From NCBI RefSeq assembly GCF_011045835.1, contig NZ_CP047349.1, forward strand, positions 1,860,001 through 1,924,000: a DNA stretch of 64,000 nucleotides, read 5' to 3'. Shown here piece after piece: positions 55,561 through 64,000 of the stretch (position 1 is the first letter of the stretch; every line of letters begins with the position of its first letter). The DNA is from Proteus terrae subsp. cibarius (GTDB lineage: Bacteria; Pseudomonadota; Gammaproteobacteria; Enterobacterales; Enterobacteriaceae). The notes beneath the pieces were generated by a model that saw only the letters and a list, made by a program, of their open reading frames with translations, did not search any database and had not been told where the DNA came from. A program made the translations under genes and the position numbers.

Positions 55561-57402
55561 CTACTTATTATCTAATGCTGATAAAACCACTTTCTTAATA
55601 TATTGATATCCAGCCTCAATCTGTTGTTCATCACAGGTTTCGGTACTTTTTATAGTCAACTGTAACAAATTTAAGTGTTTGATAGTTTCCCACTCATTGT
55701 TATCAAAATCGCACTCAGAACAAAACTGTGCTGGTGCATCATCACTATTGCGAGCACAAAGCGTTAACAAACTTAAATCTTGTTTATGATGACTTTTTAT
55801 AACCAAGTTTTCATAGATTGTTTTATTAAGGTCATTTTGCGTTTTTAAATCCTTATTTCCTTTTCTTACAATCGCAAAATTTAGTTTATTAAAGTCACAT
55901 GCAGATAAAACACGAATATAATAATGCTCACCTTCTTTTTCGAAAGTCGTTGCTTGATTAAAAAACTGCTCAAGTTTGACGCGCGTTTCCCATTGAATTT
56001 GTGCATATTTTCCATATCCAGATGAAGTAAAAGGATAGAGTTGATGCACACTCCACATCGACGCTACTGCTGGCGCGGATTGAATACCATCAATCTTAGG
56101 AACATCATCTGCTTGCTCTGGGCATAATCTAGGAGGGTTTGTTAAAAAACGACTAATACGTGCATCTTTAATACATACTACACCCGTAGGATATGGTGAA
56201 AATCCAGCTTGAAACGGTTCAAAAGAAACTGAATCGGCGAGAGAAAGTTGTGTGATACTTTCATATATTTCGGGTGTCAACTCAAGTAATGGGGCTTCTT
56301 TTTTTAATTTTTTACACAGAATCTGATAAGGAATAAGCTCGTAGTTATCATCAAGAAATAAGCTTTTCATATAACCAAATTGAGATGCATCAATATGGAT
56401 ATAAAATGAATTGTTGTATTTTTCTTCGCACTCTTTTCTTAGTTCAAAAAGAGGCTTTAACTTATCAACACAACCATAAGACGGTGCACCTAATATTCCT
56501 ATAACGCCAAGAATTGGCTCACCTTGTTCAATCAATCGAAAAACAATACTGCGTGTTTTTTCAATATCAGTTTTAAACGTTTCATCAATAGGCAATGCAA
56601 TAAGATTATCATACCCTAACCCAAGTATATCCATTGCTTTTTTCCAAAATTCAAACCGAGAAACAGGAACAAGTAGTTTTCCTAAATGCATTGTTTTTGT
56701 CATGCCCGTTCCTCGGCATGTTAAATGACTAACATCATCAAAAATCCCGCGCTCATTGAGTTGTTCGCTTATTGCTAAAATATCTGTGACAGACATATTG
56801 AATAACTCAAATGCTTTTTTATCTGCAACCAAATCTCGTGATTTTGGATGACGAGCAATTGCCATAGGTAATGTTTTTAAATTTCTGAGCGCCCATAATA
56901 TTTCATAACAAGCTAGAGTATGACTTGTTGTGATATGACCAAATGCGTCCTCTGACGAGAAGCCGATTAATTTACAGAGATCATCTGTAATTTTCTTTTC
57001 TTGTTCTTTTAGTAAGGGGGAGTTGTTATTAAAAACATTATCTGAATTGTATGCTAATGCAGAAAGATAACCGAATTTCGCCAATTGCATCACTTGTGAA
57101 TGATGATGGGAAAAATAAGGTTCAATATCAGATTGATTATAACTATTTTGCTGTTTTAAAGTCTCTAAAATACTTTCATAAGCATTATCTACTGCTTTTT
57201 TTTCAATAGTATTACTTTTTATTTTAGCGTCTAAACTATCGCTATTATTTCTTTTCACTTTATTTGCTTTAGAAAAAGAATACTCACTATTCATTAATAT
57301 TTTTGCCATCTCTCGATGATAACATATAAGGGTATCAACGGTTCGGGTATGGTATACACGCTCTGTAGCACTCAGACAGGTTTGTTTGTAATTTGCCATC
57401 AT
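55561..57402 (-). CDS. group II PLP-decarboxylase homologue lacking the PLP lysine
   Basis: A 613-residue protein like bacterial tyrosine/glutamate-type decarboxylases of about 620 residues. It keeps GHITTSHTLACYEILWALRNLK and the PLP-ring Asp region FYIHIDASQFGYMKSL. Where family members have DPHK with the Schiff-base Lys, it reads ADSVSFEPFQAGFSPYPTG; the codon is CAA (Gln), checked in the DNA. It therefore cannot form the usual internal aldimine and may be a pseudoenzyme or work by another chemistry. No amine/amino-acid antiporter gene is adjacent. An ATG pair at the start leaves one codon of doubt. Confidence 0.8.
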   Translation of the reverse strand: MMANYKQTCLSATERVYHTRTVDTLICYHREMAKILMNSEYSFSKANKVKRNNSDSLDAKIKSNTIEKKAVDNAYESILETLKQQNSYNQSDIEPYFSHHHSQVMQLAKFGYLSALAYNSDNVFNNNSPLLKEQEKKITDDLCKLIGFSSEDAFGHITTSHTLACYEILWALRNLKTLPMAIARHPKSRDLVADKKAFELFNMSVTDILAISEQLNERGIFDDVSHLTCRGTGMTKTMHLGKLLVPVSRFEFWKKAMDILGLGYDNLIALPIDETFKTDIEKTRSIVFRLIEQGEPILGVIGILGAPSYGCVDKLKPLFELRKECEEKYNNSFYIHIDASQFGYMKSLFLDDNYELIPYQILCKKLKKEAPLLELTPEIYESITQLSLADSVSFEPFQAGFSPYPTGVVCIKDARISRFLTNPPRLCPEQADDVPKIDGIQSAPAVASMWSVHQLYPFTSSGYGKYAQIQWETRVKLEQFFNQATTFEKEGEHYYIRVLSACDFNKLNFAIVRKGNKDLKTQNDLNKTIYENLVIKSHHKQDLSLLTLCARNSDDAPAQFCSECDFDNNEWETIKHLNLLQLTIKSTETCDEQQIEAGYQYIKKVVLSALDNK

Positions 57403-57915
57403 CGCACCTATATATAAATTTTTATTATCTGTTTTAATGAGAATTATGTTTATTGATCGTTAATAATTAACCTTTATTCAAATGATATACTACATGATGA
57501 GTAAGAATCTTCTTTATTTTATTGATATTAGTTAATATTTTTCTAATTTAATTTAAGTAACTCACACTTTGAGGATAAATGATTTAGCTTTATTTGTTAG
57601 TTTCTTTAATTTATTATCAATTTTGATTTAAGTTATATTCCTGTGGATGTGATATTATTTTTGCTAAAGTCAACACTTAAACCTATCCTAATTGGAATAA
57701 ATGAATAATTATATCGTTTAATATCTATTAAAAAGAATGGATATTAAATTACTTATCTGAAATAGGAATTTATTTATTTAAATGTAATTCATTTTTTCTT
57801 CAATATATAAAAAAACACATGAAATATTGAACATGTGTTTTTCGGAATATTCGCTTTTTAGGAAGGAAAATAATTTCTTACTCTTATATCAAATAAGTTT
57901 TAATTACTCTTGTTT
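57403..57915. other. intergenic region between decarboxylase-like gene and quinone oxidoreductase gene
   Basis: 513 bp, very AT-rich. It contains the terminator at 57811-57842 and presumably the promoter of the decarboxylase-like gene. No ORF or RNA gene is supported. Confidence 0.5.
57811..57842 (-). terminator. terminator of the quinone oxidoreductase gene
   Basis: AAAAACACATG and CATGTGTTTTT form a perfect 11-bp stem with a 10-base loop and, on the minus strand, a T run (TTTTTTTATATA) after it. It lies 73 bp past the stop codon. Confidence 0.75.
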
Positions 57916-58941
57916 TTACTCTTTTTTGTTATAAGGTAAAATTTCAAGCATCACTTTACCAATTAGATCACCAGACTCCATTAATTGATGTGCTTTTCCC
58001 ACTTCTTTTAATGGGAAAGTAGCATTAATGATCGGCTTAATTTTCCCTTCAGCAATAAGTGGCCACACTTGTTTTTTTAGCTCTTGCGCTATTTGTGCCT
58101 TCTCTTCTATTGAACGAGATCGCATCGTTGAACCAGTGTGAATTAAACGCTTAATCATCATTGGCATCATATTTAAATTTTTAGGCATTCCTTTCATCAT
58201 GCCCACTTGTATAACGCGCCCAAATTTGCTGGCAACTTGATAATTCTTTTCTACGTAATCACCGCCAATAATATCAAGGATGACATCAACGCCTTTTCCT
58301 TCAGTTAAAATAGGAATTTCTTTAGCAAAATCAACTTGTTTGTAGTTAATAACATAATCAGCGCCAAGATCACGTGCTACGACCGCTTTTTCTTCAGAGC
58401 CAACAGTTGTATAAACTGTCGCTCCTATTGTATGAGCCAGCATTATGGCTGTGGAGCCGATTCCCGAGGTTCCGCCATGAATAAGAACAGATTCACCTTG
58501 TATTAGTTTTCCTAACTGGAATAAATTAGCCCAGACGGTAAAAAAATTCTCAGGCAATGCAGCTGCTTCAATATCCGTTAAATTCATTGATGGTAACGCG
58601 ATGTCTTCATGTGCAATACAGTATTGAGCATAACCACCACCAGCAACTAAGGCACAAACTCTATCTCCCAGTTGCCATTTAGTGCAGTTTTCACCTAATG
58701 CGACAACTTCTCCGGCAACTTCAAGACCTGGAATAGGTGAAGCATCAGCTGGTGGCGGATAACTACCTTGACGTTGAAAAATATCGGGGCGATTAACACC
58801 AGAAGCACCAACTTTGATCAAAAGATAATGTGGAGGAAGTGGGGGTATCGGTGATAATTGAGGTTGTAATTTATCTATATCACCTGGCTCTGTGATGGCA
58901 ATTTCTAACATATTCGCAGGTAAAACAGTTGTTTTCATCAT
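57916..58941 (-). CDS. PIG3-family NAD(P)H quinone oxidoreductase
   Basis: A 341-residue medium-chain dehydrogenase/reductase without zinc ligands. The GroES-like N-terminal half has GASGVNRPDIFQRQGSYPPP and IPGLEVAGEVVALG; the Rossmann half has LIHGGTSGIGSTAIMLAHTIGATVYTTVGS. The pattern is that of PIG3-type quinone oxidoreductases, reducing quinones or enals with NADPH. Two adjacent ATGs exist; the second (58938) sits better behind GGGAG. It stands alone, 128 bp downstream of the second DMSO-reductase-like operon on the same strand. Confidence 0.9.
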   Translation of the reverse strand: MMKTTVLPANMLEIAITEPGDIDKLQPQLSPIPPLPPHYLLIKVGASGVNRPDIFQRQGSYPPPADASPIPGLEVAGEVVALGENCTKWQLGDRVCALVAGGGYAQYCIAHEDIALPSMNLTDIEAAALPENFFTVWANLFQLGKLIQGESVLIHGGTSGIGSTAIMLAHTIGATVYTTVGSEEKAVVARDLGADYVINYKQVDFAKEIPILTEGKGVDVILDIIGGDYVEKNYQVASKFGRVIQVGMMKGMPKNLNMMPMMIKRLIHTGSTMRSRSIEEKAQIAQELKKQVWPLIAEGKIKPIINATFPLKEVGKAHQLMESGDLIGKVMLEILPYNKKE

Positions 58942-59069
58942 ATACTCCCATTTTATTTAGGCTCACTCGGAATTTAATGATAAATAAGCAAAATCAACCC
59001 CCTATTTCTGATTTTAATTAGAGTGTTGGCTTATAAAGCACTAAATAACTTAAGTGTATTTGAGAGAGA

Positions 59070-59954
59070 TTATAACCAACCTTGCTTCTGATGTTGTATG
59101 CAAATCGGGCACAATTTTGCTTCTGGCGTCCATGATAAAAAAGCTAAACGGCATTTTTCACAGTGAGCATCATAATAATGATAGTGTGTGGGCTCGTTAT
59201 TTTTAGCAACTTGTTCATTAATATGAATAGATTTAGGAAAACAAACCACTTCACAACTCATACAACCTGTACAGCGCTTTTCATCAAGTTTGAATATATT
59301 ATTTTCAAGTTCAATCGCACCTTCATCACACACTTTGGCGCAGGCAGAACAAAGAATACAACTGTCTTTATCTAGCTGAATTTGGAACCAACTGTCTTCA
59401 GGATAAAGTTGCTTTCTTGCATTTAACCCTGTTCTTACTTGATTTTTATTGAGCGGCTTATCATCCAGCTTTTGACGAAAAAGCATAAAGCGACGCCCAC
59501 TATCAATATCAGTAGGCTCTGTGATAACCAATTGCCAAATAGGCTCTTGTAACGTTTTTAATTGAAGATTTAAGTTTGCTAAAACAGGAAGCCATTTATC
59601 CACTAAAGGCTGTGCTATCTTCATGCCTCTAATTTGATATTGGCGATGCCACACTAATAATTCTTCTGTACTTGCTAACGGTTCATCATGATTAACAACA
59701 AGGTAATTATCTTGATATGTTCTTTCATGAGGTGCGATATTTTCTATCGCATCAACGGGACAAGTAAATAGGCAATTACCACATTGAAAACAGAGTTCAT
59801 TGTCTATTTTTACATCTAAGTGAGCAAATGTGATAGCACCCACAGGGCAAACTTTGGAGCAACTATCACATAGGCTTTGTTTGAGGCGTTTTCTAACACA
59901 TTTATCATTAATAATTGGTTCAGGAGGAAGATCCACCTTAATAAAACGCCTCAT
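59070..59954 (-). CDS. four-cluster ferredoxin-like protein of the second molybdoenzyme operon
   Basis: A 294-residue soluble protein. Four 4Fe-4S motifs occur in two pairs: CDSCSKVCPVGAI with CFQCGNCLFTCPVDAI near the N-terminus, and CILCSACAKVCDEGAI with CTGCMSCEVVCFPKSI at about 200-250. The C-terminus adds two CxxC pairs (HCEKCRLAF and LCPIC), like a zinc ribbon. It starts 14 bp after the DmsC-like stop, so it is the fourth operon gene. Role unknown: electron transfer to or from the complex, or maturation. It takes the place where a TorD-like chaperone is usual. Confidence 0.8.
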   Translation of the reverse strand: MRRFIKVDLPPEPIINDKCVRKRLKQSLCDSCSKVCPVGAITFAHLDVKIDNELCFQCGNCLFTCPVDAIENIAPHERTYQDNYLVVNHDEPLASTEELLVWHRQYQIRGMKIAQPLVDKWLPVLANLNLQLKTLQEPIWQLVITEPTDIDSGRRFMLFRQKLDDKPLNKNQVRTGLNARKQLYPEDSWFQIQLDKDSCILCSACAKVCDEGAIELENNIFKLDEKRCTGCMSCEVVCFPKSIHINEQVAKNNEPTHYHYYDAHCEKCRLAFLSWTPEAKLCPICIQHQKQGWL

Positions 59955-59968
59955 ACATCACTACTCCA

Positions 59969-60841
59969 CTACTTAACAATAAAGAATGCAAAACGATTAA
60001 GAATTTCTGCAATTAGTATTATTGCGCTACTCGCTAATATCATACGCAATCCTGAAGTAAATACAGCATTGCGATATTTCCATACGCTGTATCCCATCAT
60101 TAAAATACCAAGAACTGACATAAGCCATGCAGATATTCTTAATCCGAATGTTTCATTATACGCAATGATAGGCGTATGAGGGAACGTTATTGCATCATTT
60201 GTTGAAATGACTGCTGTCATCCATTCCAAATAGAACGGCTGTACAGCCATACGTATTGTTACCGCAAGGAAAACAACGACTAATGCACTTATTACAACCT
60301 TTTTTGCTAATTCATCATTCACAAATGCTTTAACACGAAATGCGGTTATTGATAGTGCAATAACCGCACCTGCTGCAAATAATGCACCTATAAACATAAA
60401 ATAGGTATTTGCATGCATCCATGTCAGCATTGAGGTGTTGTAATACAATGATGCCATACAGAATATATCGATGATGCCAAGTAAACCAATAATTGCCAGT
60501 ATGGTTCTATTCATATGCCCTTTTATCAAAATAACTAAGGTATAAAGACATAAGGCACCAAGATAAACTGCAGCAAATATGATTTCACGACTTAGCCATG
60601 ATGAAGAGATATGGCGTAACGCATGAAAAGCATTCCATGGATATCCCATGTGTAAAGTTGAAGCTAATAATCCTAAGCAACCTAAAATAGTGGCTGTTAA
60701 TAATACAGGACGCATAGCAACAGTTGCTCTTTGATTACCAATTTCTTTTTCTAACCAGCAAAAATAAAGTGCGGTAAAGATTGTCACACCCACAGAACTT
60801 TGGACGAACAAAGTAAAGGTAACTAATGGCCATTCACTCAT
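59969..60841 (-). CDS. DmsC-like membrane anchor subunit
   Basis: A 290-residue inner-membrane protein with eight predicted helices. It starts MSEWPLVTFTLFVQSSVG and has LHMGYPWNAFHALRHISSSWLSREI, matching the quinol-site region of DmsC. It anchors the catalytic and FeS subunits and oxidises menaquinol. Its ATG overlaps the FeS-subunit stop by four bases (ATGA). It is clearly related to, but distinct from, the dmsC gene at 14948. Confidence 0.9.
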   Translation of the reverse strand: MSEWPLVTFTLFVQSSVGVTIFTALYFCWLEKEIGNQRATVAMRPVLLTATILGCLGLLASTLHMGYPWNAFHALRHISSSWLSREIIFAAVYLGALCLYTLVILIKGHMNRTILAIIGLLGIIDIFCMASLYYNTSMLTWMHANTYFMFIGALFAAGAVIALSITAFRVKAFVNDELAKKVVISALVVVFLAVTIRMAVQPFYLEWMTAVISTNDAITFPHTPIIAYNETFGLRISAWLMSVLGILMMGYSVWKYRNAVFTSGLRMILASSAIILIAEILNRFAFFIVK

Positions 60842-61467
60842 GCTTTAACTCCTCCCTTTTTCGTCGCTCCGGTATGAGGTTTGATAACTAAATTCGGATT
60901 GGTCATCGTAAAATCGGGTAATCCTTGAACTTGGTTTAAATGCCCATACTTCGCTCTTAGATCTTTAATTTTGCCAAACTTAATTGCATTTAACGGACAG
61001 GTATCAACACAAATTGGATTTTTGCCTTCGGCTAATAAATCGATACAAAAATCGCATTTTGACATTTGTCCAGTTTCTTCATTCATTTGTGGTGCGCCGT
61101 AAGGACATGACCAAGCACAATATCCACAACCAACACATTTAGAGGTATCCACACGAACAATGCCATCACCTTCACGCTTATGCATTGCGGTAGTTGGGCA
61201 ATTTTTCACACAGACAGGTGAATCGCAATGATTACAAGATATGGTTAATGTATAAGCAAAAACATTATTAACCAGGCCGCCTTGTCCTGTTGGTGCAAAG
61301 CCACCGCCTTTTACTTCATAAATACGGCGAAAACGGCGTCCTACTTCCAAGTTATTTTTGTCTTTGCATGCTACTTGGCAAGCTTTGCAACCAGAGCAAC
61401 GAGAGGAATCAATAAAGAAACCGAGCTGTTCATCACTCACCGATGCATATTCTTTAAAGTCACTCAT
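60838..61467 (-). CDS. DmsB-like iron-sulfur subunit
   Basis: A 209-residue ferredoxin-type subunit with four clusters: CSGCKACQVACKDK, CNHCDSPVCVKNC, CVGCGYCAWSCPYG and CDFCIDLLAEGKNPICVDTC. It relays electrons from the membrane subunit to the catalytic subunit. The ATG overlaps the catalytic gene's stop by four bases (ATGA), indicating tight co-translation. It is the same plan as DmsB at 14329, with a longer N-terminus. Confidence 0.93.
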   Translation of the reverse strand: MSDFKEYASVSDEQLGFFIDSSRCSGCKACQVACKDKNNLEVGRRFRRIYEVKGGGFAPTGQGGLVNNVFAYTLTISCNHCDSPVCVKNCPTTAMHKREGDGIVRVDTSKCVGCGYCAWSCPYGAPQMNEETGQMSKCDFCIDLLAEGKNPICVDTCPLNAIKFGKIKDLRAKYGHLNQVQGLPDFTMTNPNLVIKPHTGATKKGGVKA

Positions 61468-63854
61468 GCTTTGGCTACCTCAACTAAAACGGTTAAATGC
61501 GAGTTACCATGGGCTAATGGTGTCATTCGTGTTGATGTTAAAACATTAGGACATCCACCATGATCAACACCATTTTCATCAGGTGTCCACCATGCACCAG
61601 CTTGCAATCCAACCACGCCAGGAATAATACGTTGTGTAACCAATGCTGGGATTTGAGTTATTCCTCTGTCGTTATAGATACGCACCATATCGCCATTTTT
61701 GATACCTCTATTTTCAGCATCAATTGGATTTATCCATGCTTCTTGACGTTGTGCTTCTTGTAACCAAGGATTTGCATATTGTGTTGAGTTTGCACGATTT
61801 TTTCCTTTCCAAGTTAGCATTTGCAAGGGATATTTTGCTGTTAACTTATCTTCAGGGCCTTCAATAGCAGGTACATAATGAGATAAAGCCGGAATATCTG
61901 GATTATTCATGTCATAAAGGCGCTTAGAAAAAATCTCAATTTTTCCTGATGGCGTTGGGAATGGGTTATTCGCAAAGTCATTGATATTTTCTTCAAAGGC
62001 AACAAAAGGTTCATCTTTGAAAAGATAACGACGTGTTTTTACTAGCTCTTCAAAATTAGGGAAGTCAGGTCTATCTTTGAAACGCTCTTTATTGGTATCA
62101 ACAAGATGCGCTATCCACTCTTTTTCACTTCGACCTTCAGTAAACGCCTCTTTTACTCCCATTTTTTCTGCTACGTCTGTTATCCACTCATAATCAGAAC
62201 GACGCTCAAAAGCCGGCTCAACCACTTTTTCAGATAGAAGAAAATAGTTACCCGTTCCCCAAGTATTACCAATGTTCCAACGTTCTAGAAAACTGGTTTC
62301 AGGTAAAACTAGATCGGCATATTTTGCAGATGGAGAGAGATATAAGTCACTAGCAACAATAAATTCAACTTTTGAATCATCAGCTAATAATTTAGCTGCT
62401 GCATTTACATCTGGGTTTTGGTTTACTAAATAGTTACCTGCTAAAGAAAATATCATTTTAATATTGGTATCGAGTTTATCAACACCTAAAAGACCATCTT
62501 CAACACGTACTTGGCTTGCATCATCAACCGCTTGCATCCAATTCATAATGGAAATTTGCGCTTTAATTGGGTTCTTCCCAACATTCGGGCCACGCATAGA
62601 TTGACGATTACCAATACCGCCGTAACCTGCCGCCCATGCCCCTTTTTTACCTACATTTCCAGTAATTGCAGCAAGTAATGTTGAACCACGAGCACTACGC
62701 TCACCACAAATATGGCGTTGAGGCCCCCAACCTTGAATTAAGGCTGCTGGTTTTGTCATGGCATATTCGCGTGCCAGTTGACGAATGGTATTTGCGGGTA
62801 CTCGAGTGATTTTCTCTGCCCATTCAGGTGTTTTTTCTATTCCATCTTTTTGACCTGTTAAATAAGCCACTAAGGACTCATTAGCAGGAACACCTTCTGG
62901 CATATGTTCTTCATCAAAACCAACGACATATTTATCAATAAAAGGTTTGTCATGAAGGTTTTCCGTGACAATGACATACATCATTGCATCCATTAAGGCA
63001 TTATCTGTTGTTGGTAAAAGAGGGATCCATTGGTCAGCAAGAGATTGAGCCGTATCTGAATAACGAGGATCAACCACAATAAACTTGGTCCCCTTATTTT
63101 TCATTTTTTGAAAATAATGGTTTGTATGACCAAAAATAGTTTCATTAGGGTTATGACCCCATAAAATCACTAGTGGTGTATCTTCAAGTGTATCGAGTGA
63201 ACTGCCTGTTTTGGATATACCGTAAGTATAAGGGGTCACTTTGACCGTATTCCCTAAACTAACAGAGTGATAATAAGGTAAGTATCCACCTGTTAAATTG
63301 AAGAGTTTCTTCATCATGGTATCACCAGAGAAGATCCCCCCTGTGACAGCGGTATTGACGGTTAAGAAACGGCTTGCTGCACCATATTTTTCGGTTAAAC
63401 GTGTAATATTTTCTGCAATAAGCGTTGTGGCTTCATCCCATGAAATGCGTTCAAATTTACCTTCACCACGTTTACCCACGCGTTTCATTGGGTATTTTAG
63501 TCTGTCTGCATGATAAGAAAATTTACGATAACCTCTGCCACGCACGCACGCTCTCATAATAGGCATTGATTCATCTAGTTCATTATCAGGTCTTGTTGTG
63601 ATCCGAGTGACAATCCCTTCTTTTATATGGGCGCGAATATCGCACTTACCACCACAGTCAAAAGTACTACATGTTGCTACAACGGTAGCTGGATTTCCGT
63701 CCATTTTTGCAATAGGTAAACTTTCATCTACATTAGCTTGTGCATTTCGTGCGAAAAATGGCACCGTAACTAATGCAGCACTCGTTTGAACAAAGTGGCG
63801 ACGACTTAGTGACATCACCCCTTTGTTTTTTTCGCTTTTTTCTATTTTTTTCAT
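61464..63854 (-). CDS. DMSO-reductase-family molybdopterin oxidoreductase catalytic subunit
   Basis: A 796-residue enzyme from ATG 63854. The twin-arginine signal LSRRHFVQ (residues about 16-23) precedes a hydrophobic stretch ending ARNAQA. The FS0 cluster reads CSTFDCGGKC plus RACVRGRG, spaced Cx4Cx3C rather than the Cx3Cx3C of DmsA, so it is a separate branch. YPMKRVGKRGEGKFERISWDEA and GWGPQR are typical of the family. It is exported folded and reduces an S- or N-oxide or similar substrate; which one is unknown. A TTG 24 bases upstream and an ATG at MSLSRRHF are alternative starts. A perfect FNR palindrome precedes it. Confidence 0.92.
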   Translation of the reverse strand: MKKIEKSEKNKGVMSLSRRHFVQTSAALVTVPFFARNAQANVDESLPIAKMDGNPATVVATCSTFDCGGKCDIRAHIKEGIVTRITTRPDNELDESMPIMRACVRGRGYRKFSYHADRLKYPMKRVGKRGEGKFERISWDEATTLIAENITRLTEKYGAASRFLTVNTAVTGGIFSGDTMMKKLFNLTGGYLPYYHSVSLGNTVKVTPYTYGISKTGSSLDTLEDTPLVILWGHNPNETIFGHTNHYFQKMKNKGTKFIVVDPRYSDTAQSLADQWIPLLPTTDNALMDAMMYVIVTENLHDKPFIDKYVVGFDEEHMPEGVPANESLVAYLTGQKDGIEKTPEWAEKITRVPANTIRQLAREYAMTKPAALIQGWGPQRHICGERSARGSTLLAAITGNVGKKGAWAAGYGGIGNRQSMRGPNVGKNPIKAQISIMNWMQAVDDASQVRVEDGLLGVDKLDTNIKMIFSLAGNYLVNQNPDVNAAAKLLADDSKVEFIVASDLYLSPSAKYADLVLPETSFLERWNIGNTWGTGNYFLLSEKVVEPAFERRSDYEWITDVAEKMGVKEAFTEGRSEKEWIAHLVDTNKERFKDRPDFPNFEELVKTRRYLFKDEPFVAFEENINDFANNPFPTPSGKIEIFSKRLYDMNNPDIPALSHYVPAIEGPEDKLTAKYPLQMLTWKGKNRANSTQYANPWLQEAQRQEAWINPIDAENRGIKNGDMVRIYNDRGITQIPALVTQRIIPGVVGLQAGAWWTPDENGVDHGGCPNVLTSTRMTPLAHGNSHLTVLVEVAKA

Positions 63855-63893
63855 TAGCTTATCATTCTCACATAACAACTTTCATCAGTAAAA

Positions 63894-63899
63894 ATGATA
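63894..63899 (-). promoter_or_regulatory. -10 element of FNR-dependent promoter
   Basis: TATCAT on the minus strand, 28.5 bp from the FNR box centre, places FNR at about -41, the class II activation position. Confidence 0.6.
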
Positions 63900-63920
63900 G
63901 GATATAGTGGTAAACCCTCA

Positions 63921-63934
63921 TTGATGTACATCAA
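63921..63934. promoter_or_regulatory. perfect FNR box
   Basis: TTGATGTACATCAA is an exact match to TTGAT-N4-ATCAA and fully palindromic. It is 67 bp upstream of the catalytic subunit start and 22 bp upstream of the divergent ATG at 63956, so it probably controls the molybdoenzyme operon and possibly represses the divergent gene. Confidence 0.85.
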
Positions 63935-63955
63935 TACCACTAAAGAGGTAATAGA

Positions 63956-64000
63956 ATGTTTCAATATTTCACACTTCTTTGCAGATCCCCCACTTTTTAT
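63956..64000 (+). CDS. start of a divergent gene (truncated by window edge)
   Basis: ATG at 63956 has GAGG seven bases upstream and opens a frame MFQYFTLLCRSPTFY that runs off the window. Only 15 codons are visible, so function and reality are uncertain. Confidence 0.4.
   Translation, partial: MFQYFTLLCRSPTFY

Overview
The window looks like chromosome of a Proteus species (Morganellaceae). The DNA is AT-rich. The dms, kdp, amn, ahpCF and rbbA products are close to their E. coli counterparts, and a chromosomal class A cat gene of the kind known from Proteus is present. A complete sucrose operon (scrA-scrB-scrR) points to the sucrose-fermenting P. vulgaris side of the genus rather than to typical P. 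mirabilis. This identification is by recognition; no database search was run.

Layout. 1-5 kb: a minus-strand operon of a DeoR-HTH/PfkB-kinase fusion, a tripartite tricarboxylate-type transporter (tctCBA-like) and a DhaK-like kinase subunit cut by the window edge. 5.2-7.3 kb: azlCD amino-acid exporter genes and an AraC regulator. 7.3-11.2 kb: scrA-scrB-scrR. 11.9-16.6 kb: dmsABC and the chaperone dmsD on the plus strand, behind an FNR-like site. 16.7-17.8 kb: a nucleobase deaminase coupled to a secreted ankyrin protein. 18.0-25.9 kb: kdpFABCDE with a KdpE-box-like promoter element. 25.9-29.1 kb: two proteins with a phage-tail flavour and no other phage genes. 29.3-34.3 kb: yhiI-rbbA-yhhJ efflux operon. 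35.1-39.1 kb: exported isoaspartyl peptidase, a lone tyrosine recombinase and amn. 39.1-40.4 kb: an AT-rich gene whose N-terminus carries the WEKI-x-x-F signature of Salmonella-type type III effectors. 40.5-47.3 kb: AEC transporter, acetyltransferase, an overlapping three-gene operon (PlsC-like acyltransferase, PAP2/Aur1-like protein, rifampin-phosphotransferase-like enzyme) and a DUF805-like protein. 47.5-48.3 kb: cat preceded by a 13-codon leader peptide and a hairpin that masks its ribosome binding site. 48.5-50.8 kb: ahpCF with an OxyR-like operator. 50.9-53.5 kb: a periplasmic protein and a RafY-type porin. 54.1-55.3 kb: a YqjI-like, His/Cys-rich PadR metalloregulator with three operator copies, a Fur-like box and a coupled 51-codon gene. 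55.5-57.4 kb: a group II decarboxylase homologue in which the PLP lysine is Gln. 57.9-64 kb: a PIG3-type quinone oxidoreductase and a second DMSO-reductase-family operon (catalytic, FeS and membrane subunits plus a four-cluster ferredoxin) behind a perfect FNR palindrome, with the first codons of a divergent gene at the window end.

How the parts fit. Two FNR-type molybdoenzyme operons support anaerobic respiration. kdp, ahp and yqjI are classic stress or ion responses with recognisable operators. scr, azl, tct and AEC are nutrient or efflux functions. The accessory material with the most unexplained biology is the effector-like protein, the cat attenuator, the lipid-type three-gene operon, the lysine-less decarboxylase and the phage-tail-like pair.
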